64,000 nt of DNA, taken from NCBI GenBank assembly GCA_032718475.1, contig JAUCBJ010006435.1, positions 1 through 64,000 on the forward strand, read 5' to 3'. The stretch's first letter is position 1; each line of letters starts with the position of its first letter. The notes beneath the pieces were generated by a model. That model saw only the letters and a list, made by a program, of their open reading frames with translations. It searched no databases and was not told the DNA's origin. The translations under genes and the position numbers were made by a program. Shown here in pieces: positions 54,129 to 64,000 of the stretch. The DNA comes from Nemertoderma westbladi (Eukaryota; Xenacoelomorpha; Nemertodermatida; Nemertodermatidae).

Positions 54129-55307
54129 TTTACTAAATAATATTTCAACGAAATTTTATTTTATTAACCCCTTTTGTGATTGTTATGCCTTGCCTTTATT
54201 ATCGACCATTTATTGCAACAACAATAATATATTATGAATAATTATTACAATTGCACCCAAATAAATAACACTGTATTAGTTTAACTCACAAATCGACAAT
54301 CACCGGTAAATAATAAATATGGGACTGGTAATTTATATGTGTAGAATAATGCCGTGATAGATATTTTGTTTCACCGCTAGGTGGGGAGAATTATCAGGTT
54401 TAACTCTTTACAAGCAGGAATATCACCAAGAGCAATGAATTATCTCCTATTGGTTCAGAGATTAGTACAACCCAACAGTAATAAAGGTGAGGCTGGCTTA
54501 GGTAGTATACCGCTATTAGGAAGGGGTATGCTATGCTTTAGTGTAACACAGCCAATCACCAGTAAATTGTATGCTGAGGCGAGAAGGCTGAGGTAAAATG
54601 GCTATCACTGCAACGTGGCCCACCTAACTACAGCTACTAAGGCGGAGAATGCAAGCCTATCGGGTTGTCAGGGTTACTCGGTGAGAGGACAAGTCATGTG
54701 ACTGATATTGCTTGTAAAGCGACAAATAATTCCACCCGAGAGATATATTGGGTTTTGAAATATTACGCTGACAGAGGTCCAAGTTGTAAATAATGGATCT
54801 GAGGTGGCAATAATGAGCTGAAATGTTAAGTAGCTCGATAATATGTATGTATATCGGTTAAATGTTCCCTTTATATTTATTATGGAATAATAATATCGGA
54901 ATAAAAAACTGCACAACTTACAAAATAATACAAAGCGTTACTTATACCTAAAGTACCTACATTACAAAATGGTGGTGTAAACTTTGAGTTTACTTCAGTG
55001 TAGTACGCAAATAAAACAAATTAATAGTGCAGTAAGACTGTGGGAATTTACCAGGGGGTTTGTAAACGTTTCGAGCGTTTAGGACGCCGAAACCAGACAA
55101 GAGACAAACGTTAATAGCACAAATAAAAACAATAGATACGGTTAGTAGAATGCGTCCCCGCGATTGCCGCATACGCTAATTAGGGCTCTTAGTTACTTCG
55201 CCTAACGTCGGGTATAACGAACTGTTGACGGGCTAAGATCGCAGAAAATGGTTCCGATCGACTGAAAAATTCGAACTAATAAGTCTGTACCGGGGGTAAG
55301 TCGATAA
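54129..55307 (-). mobile_element. BEL2-A 5' untranslated region
   Basis: Nearly identical over its whole length to 58032-59217, the corresponding region of copy B. It lies between the LTR-like block (55310-55970) and the gag start. It is longer than usual for a BEL leader, so part may itself be LTR. The plus-strand frames inside it (54381-54596) are not coding in context. Both copies end with gataaat, after which they diverge. Confidence 0.7.
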
Positions 55308-55309
55308 AT

Positions 55310-55945
55310 TTTAGGTAACATTCGTTCAAAATACTGTTCAAAAACTTCTTAACTTTAAACATTTACCAGAATGTCACTGTTGGTGTATCCATGATAACAA
55401 TGTTACAATTTCCATACAAGCTGTGTTAAGCAATTGCATTTACAGTTGTATGAGTTCTAACTATGTTTCCTGAGAAACACCTTGTTTTGTTGTTATTTAA
55501 TTAATTGTTCCGTGACATATTGATAAATAGAAATTAGGATGCTCACCTCTCACACTTATTTCACATTAGTAACTACTGTAATAGTTATTTGGGCATTTAT
55601 GGCGATATTAATTTTAATTGTGATTATTAATTATTATTTGTTTAAATTTAATTTCGTAAAATTTTTGAAAAAATGCATATTTCTATGCCTGTAACGTCGC
55701 ACAAACCCGCTTCCACGATTGAGTATTGTCGTTAGTAATTAATCACTTATTTTGTATTATTTAAGTTTTAAGTCAAATAATTTACCGTTAAATTAAATTG
55801 TTGTACATGTGGCCATCATTTACAACATACAATTAACATAAGTAGGTTTTGTTGCTATGTGCGCACCATAGTCTAATGCTAATACCTACATTATACCAAG
55901 TGGTTAATAATAATTACACACTCAATCGTAACCTACTACAAGACG
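55310..55945 (-). mobile_element. Shared LTR block between BEL2-B and BEL2-A
   Basis: Matches 42166-42850. It follows the integrase gene of copy B and precedes the leader of copy A, so one block serves as the 3' LTR of B and the 5' LTR of A. That arrangement arises by recombination between LTRs or by tandem integration. Non-coding. Confidence 0.6.
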
Positions 55946-57018
55946 TTACTCAAGTTTGTATGTTAGACTGCTTGGTCTAACTCTATGTTGCCCATAGTTA
56001 CCAGAACGTTCCCTTGCTAGTTCTAATAAACAAAGGCGTCCGATGGGTCGGTTGAAATAGTGTTCTTTCGGTTTAGGTGTAGCTCTCCAAAAAGCCAGTT
56101 TAACTGAGCGTACCAAACCATCATCCCCTTGATGAATTTCTGTTATACGGCCTGTTTCCCAGTTTTTTCTAGGTTGGTCTTGATCCACTAAGAGTACAAT
56201 ATCACCGACCGACACATTTTCTTTCTTAGAAAACCATTTAGTTCTGAGCTGGACCGACGGTAAGTAGTGTCTTTCAAAATGTGTAGCAAATCGACGAGAT
56301 AATAATTGCATCATTTGCCAGGTGTGTCTCAGTAGCTCATCACTGTCCTGTGGTATGGATTTCGGTAACATGGTTACGGGTTTTCTCAGCATGAAGTGGG
56401 ACAGTGTTAGTGGCTCCATGGCTTGTGGATTAGATGAAACAGGTAAGAGAGGCCTATCATTTAAAATACTCGCTATTTCCTCTAAGAGAGTTTGGAGTAG
56501 CTCATCTGTTAGATGGGCTTTACATGGAATGATATGGTGGAACACGATCTTCGTGCTCTTAATTAGTCATTCCCAACTTCCACCCCACCAAGGCGCATCG
56601 ACTGCGTTAAACGTCCATGTTGATGCCGATACCCTTAGGTGTTCTTCTAGCTGGTGATCGTTCCAATCGGCTATGAATTTAGCGATTTCCTTGTTGGCGC
56701 CCACGAAATTCGTTCCCTGGTCGGATCTCATAGTGCGGCTGGTACCAAATCGACCAATTTGTCTTCTCAGGCAAAGGATAAAACTTTTCATTGACATATC
56801 ATTAACCATATCTAAGTAAATGGCTCGAAAAGTCATGCAAACAAAGATGACACACCATCTTTTCACCATTGTACAGGCGCACTTGACTTCAAAGGGTCCG
56901 AAGGGATCTACCCCGGTGTGGGTGAACGGGGGTTTGTAACATTCAACTCATTCCCTAGGGAGCGCCGCTTCTAGTTGAGTCATTCGCTTGCTATAAATCC
57001 TTTTGCAAGGTATACAGT
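55946..57018 (-). pseudogene. BEL2-B integrase
   Basis: Colinear with the copy A integrase, with the same DDE residues visible. Lesions are TGA at 56567-56569 (an Arg codon in A, CGA to TGA) and TGA at 56948-56950, the latter shared with copy A. Its C-terminal frame is the better preserved of the two copies, running on to the RPIGRLCLLELARERSG tail. It ends at the solo LTR at 57024. Confidence 0.85.
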
Positions 57019-57023
57019 TTCGT

Positions 57024-57612
57024 TGTGAGCGGATTCAATTCCGCCCCACCGACCCCATAAAGTTGGGAAGTGGCGTTCTAAGCAATATTGGGGAGTACGA
57101 GTTTGATTACAATCAACCTCGTATCACCCCCAATAACGAGGACAACACACGGCCCCAAAGAGCCACACAAAAGAGGTTATAGGTCAAACCTCTTGGAGAG
57201 GGAAAGTAACAGCAGCGGGGGGGGGGGGGGGGGGGGGGAGCACTCCCACAGAGGTGGGAGCCGAGAATTAGTATACTATCCAATCAGGGACAGGGAAGAG
57301 AGCATCCGCTAGGTACTAAGGCCACAGTAGAGTAAGGGTGAATAGATATATTATCAGTTATTACATTATAACTCAGTTATTTCAGTCAGTCATCTAGAGC
57401 AGATCGGTGACATTCTTGTACCGTCACCGCCAGTATCGGTAATATTCATTATCTGACTTATACTGTTATTGTCCATTTGCTATCACATATATTATATCAA
57501 TATATTCCACATCAGTATCAGAGCGACAACAACGAACTATTACCTTTTGCAACAAACCACACGGTGACACGTAACACGAACAAACCGGTCGGGATCCCCT
57601 GATCCCGTCACA
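57024..57612. mobile_element. Solo LTR inserted in BEL2-B
   Basis: A 589-bp block starting tgtga and ending tcaca, flanked by the exact 5-bp duplication ttcgt (57019-57023 and 57613-57617). The empty site is present in copy A (cagtttcgtaatatttgg near 43872-43890), confirming the insertion. It contains a ~20-G tract near 57218-57238 and an AT-rich promoter-like stretch near 57480-57510. It has no internal ORF. A 5-bp duplication fits Gypsy or BEL families; which one cannot be told from the LTR alone. Confidence 0.92.
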
Positions 57613-57617
57613 TTCGT

Positions 57618-57706
57618 AATATTTGGTTGAGAGCTGCGCGAGGGTGTACCAGGTAATATCGCGTTCTGATCTCGCTTAATATATGTTCCCTCCTGGTGCG
57701 ATAGAG
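57618..57706 (-). pseudogene. BEL2-B integrase zinc-domain stub
   Basis: Matches copy A at about 43884-43972 (integrase H2C2 region). It then stops at the deletion junction 57707-57728. Confidence 0.75.
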
Positions 57707-57728
57707 TCGGGAGTCTTCTGACTCCCGA
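57707..57728. repeat. Hairpin at the BEL2-B deletion junction
   Basis: tcgggagtc, a 4-base loop (ttct), then gactcccga: a perfect 9-bp stem exactly where the pol sequence (43970 equivalent) joins the gag sequence (53836 equivalent). Neither flank in copy A has this palindrome. Confidence 0.85.
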
Positions 57729-58031
57729 CAACTTCCGTCCGGTCTAAGTCGGAAGTCGCAGTCACTCGCGGTTGGTCCATTTGTGTTTCAAGGCCAGTAG
57801 TGGATTGGTCACTTGGTCAGTTCGGGTGACAAGGGGTGGTCGACCTAATTTAGAGGGCATAATAGGGTTACCTAATTGATTTGAACCAGGGCGCTCTGGC
57901 TCGGGCAATTCTCTAGTTGGGGATCTGTCCGAGTCAGAAGGCATCGGTATCGCAGTCACATCAAGATTAGGAGTTTGGTCACTAAGGGAACTGTCTGAAG
58001 CACGTTTATTAGCACTTGAATGATAAGACAT
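57729..58031 (-). pseudogene. BEL2-B gag N-terminal fragment
   Basis: Starts at ATG 58029-58031, and the first 75 or so residues closely follow the copy A gag. A small local duplication (ggtcacttggtcag near 57805-57820) shifts the frame. About 9.9 kb between this point and the integrase zinc domain is missing relative to A. Confidence 0.8.
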
Positions 58032-59217
58032 TTTACTAAATAATATTTCAACGAAATTTTATTTTATTAACCCCTTTTGTGATTGTTATGCCTTCCCTTT
58101 ATTATCGACCATTTATTGCCACAACAATAATATATTATGAATAATTATTACAATTGCACCCAAATAAATAACACGGTATTAGTTTAACTCACAAATCGAC
58201 AATCACCGGTAAATAATAAATATGGGACTGGTAATTTATATGTGTAGAATAATGCCATGATAGATATTTTGTTTCACCGCTAGGTGGGGAGAATTATCAG
58301 GTTTAACTCTTTACAAGCAGGAATATCACCAAGAGCAATGAATTATCTCCTATTGGTTCAGAGATTAGTACAACCCAACAGTAATGAAGGTGAGGCTGAC
58401 TTAGGTAGTATACCACTATTAGGAAGGGGTATGCTATGCTTTAGCGTAACACAGCCAATCACCAGTCAATTGTATGCTGAGGCGAGAAGGCTGAGGTACA
58501 ATGGCTATCACTGCAACGTGGCCCACCTAACTACAGCTACTAAGGCGGAGAATGCAAGCCTATCAAGTTGTCAGGGTTACTCGGTGAGAGGACAAGTCAT
58601 GTGACTGATATTGCTTGTAAAACGACAAACAATTCCACCCGAGAGATATATTGGGTTTTGAAATATTACGCTGACAGAGGTCCAGTTGTAAATAATGGAT
58701 CTGAAGTGGCAATAATGAGCTGAAATGTTAAGTAGCTCGATAATATGTATGTATATCGGTTAAATGTTCCCTTTATATTTATTATGGAATAATAATATCG
58801 GAATAAAAAACCGCACAACTTATAAAATAATACAAAGTGTTAAGTGTTACTTATACCTAAAGTACCTACGTTACAAAATGGTGGTGTAAACTTTGAGTTT
58901 ACTTCAGTGTAGTACGCAAATAAAACAAATTAATAGGGCAGTAAGACTGTGGGAATTTACCAGGGGGTTTGTAAACGTTTCAAGCGTTTAGGACGCCAAA
59001 ACCAGACAAAAGACAAACGTTAATAGCACAAATAAAAACAATAGATACGGTTAGTAGAATGCATCCCCGTGATTGCCGCATATGTTAATTAGGGCTCTTA
59101 GTTACTTCGCCTAACATCGGGTATAACGAACTGTTGACGGGCTAAGATTGCAGAAAATGGTTCTGATCGACTGAAAAATTCGAACTAATAAGTCTGTACT
59201 GGGGGTAAGTCGATAAA
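58032..59217 (-). mobile_element. BEL2-B 5' untranslated region
   Basis: Homologous to 54129-55307 with scattered substitutions and small indels (for example a taagtgt duplication near 58836). No LTR follows at 59218, so the 5' LTR of copy B is missing. Confidence 0.7.
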
Positions 59218-61499
59218 TAACAGTTCAATACTTGATTAAAGAAACGGAGGTGCCACACGATTCATCCAGAGACTATTTTGTGGATATTGTTGATGGGCCA
59301 GTCATACTTCTGCGCCTCAATTTCATAAAACCAAACATGAAAGGTAATTCGTCGGGAATAAATTTATATTTCCTCCCACAAGGAGATAAAACTTTATGTG
59401 TTCCAATAATGGAAATAGGAATGAAATAGGGGATAAAATGATGCCTACAGAATAATTATGCATTTACTTAATACACTATGAAGCCAAGCAATCAGATACC
59501 GGTAATTCACAGTATCCAGACTTGCAGTAAAATGTTTTACGGTAAATATGAGATTCCATCTATTATCTGACCTGACCAATCTAGAATTATTGCAGCGGGA
59601 ATTTACCTATTGTACCCGGCTTACAGTAGAAAACGAACGTCTACGCCTTACAAGGTCCAACGAAACATAGGGCGCTGTCAGTTAATGTTGAAAACTCAAA
59701 AATACGTGAAAGCAAAAACAACAAATACACCAATTATAAATAATGGTATATAAAATACTCCTTTACACTCTCTGGTTATACACCAGTAAATAAGTTTATC
59801 AAATACTTGCAGAATACTTACCAAATACAATAAACGGGATCAGTGTTTACAATAAATTGATAAATATTTATGCACCAAATCCCTACCAATTACGATGATC
59901 AGTCGAAATTAGAGAAAAATAAGCACATTAATAAAACAAATAAGCAAACCAAACAGTCAAAAAGAGAGGGGAGGGCAAGGGGTAAGATATTTATTACTGT
60001 TAGCACTTTTAACAAATTATGTTCCTTCAATCTCAATTTCACATATTTTTGACTTGTAGTAATCCGTGCAGAGAATCTATGCATTTATGACGTTCTAAAC
60101 TGCTGGTCTGACACAATAAACGGGATTGCGCTAGTGTACCTGTCAACAAGGGCCGCTTACTGTATCGATCGCCTCTCATAAGTTGGTTTACTCTATAACT
60201 TATTTGGTTGTTTAATACGGTATTTGATTATCTATTGTATTTAACTGAGATATGATACCAGGAGGGTGTGACGACACAATATCACAAGTAAATGACTGAC
60301 TAATTAATTCTGTAAGAACTCAAGTGTGGTATTTGTGTTTCTCTTTAGGAGAAACGTATAGTGACATTGCCTTTATGTACAATTATATAAATATTTCTAT
60401 CGCAATTAATTTACTCATTTAATTATTTTATCATGATACAATTAATAATAAGGGCCTTTCTTATATTAATGGTCTGGTATATCGCCATATATTAATTATT
60501 TAGTAAGTCAGAGATAGAGCAACATACTTATATTACAATTGTCCAGATTACCAATGATACTTAATTGCATAGACCCACCTTATCATTGGCGCATGTAAAA
60601 TCTCCTTGATTACGTGATATCGGCGGTATAATCCACGATAAGAGAGCAAATTATGTTTAACGACAGAACAAATTACAGATGTGAATAGAATTATGAATTA
60701 CAAGGCATAAGAACATGACATAGAGCCATGTACATAAGACATAAGGCATTGTAATAAATAACAGTGGCAGTGATCTGACCACAGGTATAGCATCTGCATG
60801 AGAAGTAATCTCTGCAGTGCTCCAATTACTACTAGTAGGGATAAACTGGTAACGAATACTATATACTTAGGGAAGGCCAAAGCAATTATTATGGGCCAAT
60901 AGGAGATCACTCACTTCATTGATGCTCCTTAACAACGAATTAGTTCAAATACAGGTATGATAGCACTAGATGGCGTAAGAACCTTTTATAAAGAATAATA
61001 TACAAGAAATTATTAATATAACACCATAACTGATAAAAATACAGTTTTTTGGGTAAATTGGTAAAATAAGTAATTTTAAAGGCAGGATTTATAACTGCAG
61101 CAACAATGCCGTTTTAATACTTTAGATCAATTAAAGACTCAATTATTAAAGCAAATCACTTGAACTAATTAAAAACTATAATGGAATGGGGTATAAAGAT
61201 TACATCTGTATAATTTTTAAGTATAATTATTGAAATCTTATACTGTAAAATATTTAATTTCCTTTAAAAGGCAGGTTGTAAAAGCTGCTTTTACCGTAAT
61301 CAATTTAATTAACTAATTAACTGCTATTATCTTAGCTTCTCGAAGGCCACACGTAAATTCTACTTGGAAAATGTCAAAATATTTGCCAAACAACATATGT
61401 ACCAAGTTTGGATAGATTTTATCAAAGATTGGCAGAGTTATTAACGTTTAAAATTGAACACTGCAAAAAAAGCGACAGAATGACAGAATGACAGGTTGA
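59218..61499. other. Non-coding AT-rich region
   Basis: No gene is seen in about 2.3 kb. The plus open frame at 59232-59429 (65 codons) and the others are short and unsupported. No retroelement motif, tRNA or long repeat was recognised. Confidence 0.5.
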
Positions 61500-61612
61500 T
61501 TAATGGTACCACTATGCTAAGGCTCACTCACTTCGTGGCTTGCCCCACAGGTTGATTAATGGTACCCCTATGCTATGCTATGGCTCACTCACTTCGTGGC
61601 TTGCCCCACAGT
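61500..61612. repeat. Tandem short repeat (gctcactcacttcgtggc)
   Basis: Two copies of about 58 bp: aggttgattaatggtacc, ctatgct, ggctcactcacttcgtggct, tgccccaca. The core occurs again, diverged, at 35058-35095. The second unit has one extra atgct step. Confidence 0.8.
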
Positions 61613-62518
61613 CTAAAAACAGAAACATGATAGTTAAAAAGAAAACAAACAGGCGCGGATAATTATCTTAGTCAGCCTCAACCATATTATAAACGGAATA
61701 GATGGGAGTAGTATATGAAGATGCTGCACTACAACAAAGTCACACATAGCCCAGCATTACCCACTTATCTACTCACTATGACCAATCAGAAGGCAGTATT
61801 TCAACCCTTACCAGTGGTCGTTATTATTTCAACCAATCAGGAGCCAGCATTTCTACCGTTACCATGGTAACTTCCCAAGTTCCCGCATTTTCCACTAGAG
61901 GCGTTATTACTCACCCAGCAAACTTCTTCTCTACTCACGATAACCAATCGCGAGTCTTTATTTTACAGGTGCTTGGGTGTCTACACTTAGCAGCAGACTA
62001 TTTTTCATATCGCTATTTTTCATTAACCAGTATTTTCATTTCGCAATTTTTCAGATAACAAAATATTCAACCGGGTTCGAACTCGGCACCCTCTCGTTTC
62101 ACTACAATTCACTGCTCACTCTTCCATCCAACCCCGTGAGGAAAAGATGTCAAATATTTGAGTTATTCTGCTGCCATTGAATTCTTCATCGCAACTGGTA
62201 GCAGATCATTATACAAAGCTTCTAGTTCCTTAGCATGATTTCTATAGCATTAATTCAACTATAAATAGTAATCGATTTCTTCTATCATTCTAGTTAATTA
62301 AGTCTGAATATAAGTTAGAATGGTAGGTCCAGCATTGGACGATTTTACCGTACACGTTGCACATGTTACACGTTATTACTATTCTTCTCTGCAAGTCACT
62401 CTGATGCAATAAATCAACCATATGTTACTCATATTCAATAAATCTATATAATCCACATTTTTACAATCTAATAATTATTTCTTTAGTTTTATTTTTCAAA
62501 ATAGTTTTTATTCTAATT
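61613..62518. other. Non-coding region with CCAAT motifs
   Basis: accaatcag-type motifs occur at about 61780, 61833 and 61943. A tRNA-like box is listed separately. No gene is seen. Confidence 0.45.
62055..62145 (-). mobile_element. Possible tRNA-derived SINE head
   Basis: On the minus strand gagttcgaacccgg resembles a Pol III B box. A weaker A-box-like tgagcagtgaattg lies about 35 bases upstream. A full tRNA cloverleaf cannot be drawn, so it is at best a SINE head or tRNA relic. Confidence 0.25.
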
Positions 62519-63498
62519 ATGGATTTACTTAAAAAAAGTTCAAGCAATACTTGGAAATTTACATGTAATAAATATACCTGTAGTATTGTTTATGGCAAGT
62601 ACTTTATATTACACTCAAGTGATAGCAATCTAACAATGTAGCAATGTGCTCCTCTTACCAGGATACAAGCTACCTTCTGGAGTCCTTAGAAATATTAATC
62701 AACCGACAAAAGGAATCACCAGTTTCAAGAGGTAATATTTACCCTAATATAGAATTTACAAGAGGAAATTTAAATATTTCTACCTGCGTTATTTCTGAAA
62801 ACGTATATCTTCAGAAGCAAGCCAAATGTCAAATTCTAAACAAATCCCTCATTAATTTATTGCTTCAGAGTAAGACAAAAATATTAGAATTTCTATCACC
62901 ACCACTCGAAATAATAAATCAGTATTCTGTTGTTAATTTAACCAACCCATCCTTTGTTGGTTTTGTAAGCAATTACAAAGGCGTGGCTTATATGGGACTA
63001 TGGGAGATTTCTGCTAGATATTCTGATGCTATAGGTCTTAGGTATTATAATGGGTTTAACTTAACAGCATCGGAAGTAAATTCCTTACTGTATGAATGGA
63101 ATTATGAGATTAGTAACGAGGGCGCCTTTCCAGAGCTAGATACGAGTGATAAAGCTTTATCTGACCGACTTAAAGTAAAAATAAATGTACAAGAAAAAAA
63201 AGTAATTATTACAGACAAGGAAAGTAAATATTAGGAGTTACATATAGCAGACGGTTTCGTGATTCTACATCAACCAATTTGGAAGGTTAATATTCCATTT
63301 CCAGAAGAAGTTTCATTCACATTTAATCCAAAGACAAACATCGAAGAGATATCGAATGATAGAAAGTGCAGATCTACATCACGACCATCTTCCAAACCCA
63401 ACAATGAATCTGTACCTACAAAGAAAAGAAAAGATACAAAAGCACGTGAAGAGGTAGCAGATTGCAACAAGGAACATGTAAAATCAGTATCAGATTGA
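62519..63498 (+). pseudogene. Unrecognised gene with two lesions
   Basis: ATG at 62519 opens 41 codons ending at TAG near 62637. An 8-base tandem duplication (aatgtagc) there shifts the frame. Reading then continues for 196 codons (62644-63231), meets TAG 63232-63234, and goes on in the same frame for about 88 codons to 63498. The last part is Lys/Arg/Ser-rich (PTKKRKDTKAREE), like a nuclear localisation tail. The middle has GLWEISARYSDAIGLRYYNG and SEVNSLLYEWNYEIS. No domain is recognised. It is the only long non-transposon frame in the last 5 kb. It could be a young pseudogene, a gene with an intron around 63230, or an unknown element ORF. Confidence 0.5.
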
Positions 63499-64000
63499 TT
63501 TATTATTAACTAGAGTTGACTATTATTTTTTTCTTTTTCAGTTTCACAATGACTAGTAAAGGTAACTTTTTAACACAAAGCATGATTATTATAAAGTATT
63601 TGCATGTAAAGGTGACTTTATTCAGTAAATATTGGTGATAGTTTATATTTAATGTAGGCATGGGATTAGATATAAACCATTTGCATGTAAATGCATGAGT
63701 TTACACCTGATATTATAATAAAACGTTTACATGTAAAAGCAACTTTATCAATGATATAAAAACGCATTATGTACATCTTGGTTTAGACTTGATTTTATTA
63801 TAAAGAATTCACTTGTAAAAGCAACTTTATTTATGACATTACTTTCCATTGTAACAGTTATTTATAATTGGTATAAGTAGAAACTTGAAATATATTTAAA
63901 TAGCTCAACCTATTCAAACAAGCTCATTTTGAAAATATTATATTTCATTTGTGTTGAGTAGCTTATAAATTTTTTGATTATATATAACAACAATATTCAT
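63499..64000. repeat. Degenerate ~90-bp repeats
   Basis: The phrase catgtaaaagcaactttat (variants tgcatgtaaaggtgacttta, cttgtaaaagcaacttta) recurs about every 90 to 110 bases at 63606, 63735 and 63812, with a weaker copy near 63555. AT-rich, no gene; the array may continue past the window end. Confidence 0.6.

Noticed and set aside
54381-54596. Plus-strand 71-codon ORF, repeated at 58284-58604
   Set aside because: It lies in the duplicated BEL2 leader on the opposite strand; its conservation is explained by duplication of the element.
42150-59217. CRISPR-like or defence array from the repeated blocks
   Set aside because: The repeats are LTR and leader copies of one retroelement, not short spaced repeats.
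62055-62145. Functional tRNA gene
   Set aside because: A B-box-like string is present but no cloverleaf or acceptor stem can be drawn.

Overview
The window is from a eukaryote, most likely a marine-type invertebrate. It is AT-rich, carries a probable spliced gene, and is crowded with metazoan-style retroelements (BEL/Pao LTR elements, RTE-clade LINEs, two further LINE-like families), a 9-bp-TSD DNA transposon and long satellite arrays. No bacterial gene organisation, CRISPR array or rRNA is present. The species cannot be named from the sequence alone.

Layout. 1-8480 is satellite DNA with almost no coding content: a 20-bp minisatellite (1-400), GC-rich interspersed repeats (1500-2170), three blocks built on the pentamer TATGC (2469-2742, 3177-4809, 5096-5487; the middle one a ~1.2-kb almost perfect 12-bp array), a 43-bp self-complementary array (5488-7285) and a 200-bp satellite (7286-8480). 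9426-16715 is one uninterrupted BEL/Pao polyprotein (gag, protease, RT, RNase H, integrase) with a polypurine tract and probable 3' LTR start, but no recognisable 5' LTR. 18867-21355 holds two fragments of one LINE family. 22105-24317 (minus) is a beta-propeller (WD40-like) exon, the best candidate for a host gene. 24990-29723 holds two copies of a GC-rich LINE with a Cys-rich N-terminus and a zinc/nuclease-like C-terminus; the longer copy carries a 15-bp minisatellite between two RT catalytic motifs.

30430-39486 is a nest of RTE elements. A rearranged RTE2 fragment is split by a 2.3-kb non-autonomous DNA transposon with ~185-bp inverted repeats and a 9-bp target duplication. It is followed by an RTE2 copy with a mutated catalytic box, and by a nearly intact RTE1 copy (one stop codon) flanked by a ~67-bp duplication. 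39487-42150 is a decayed minus-strand coding region that I do not recognise. 42166-59217 is a nested pair of BEL2 elements on the minus strand. Copy A is interrupted by a 3'-truncated RTE2 and by a head-to-head RTE2 pair. Copy B has lost about 10 kb and received a 589-bp solo LTR. 59218-64000 is mostly non-coding, with an unrecognised broken gene at 62519-63498.

There is no operon-like cooperation here. The story is of successive insertions, and their order can be read from which element interrupts which. The most unusual items are the stacked TATGC/12-mer arrays, the minisatellite inside a reverse transcriptase, the Mutator-like foldback element, the 67-bp duplication around RTE1, the head-to-head and 3'-truncated RTE2 insertions, and two coding regions of unknown family.
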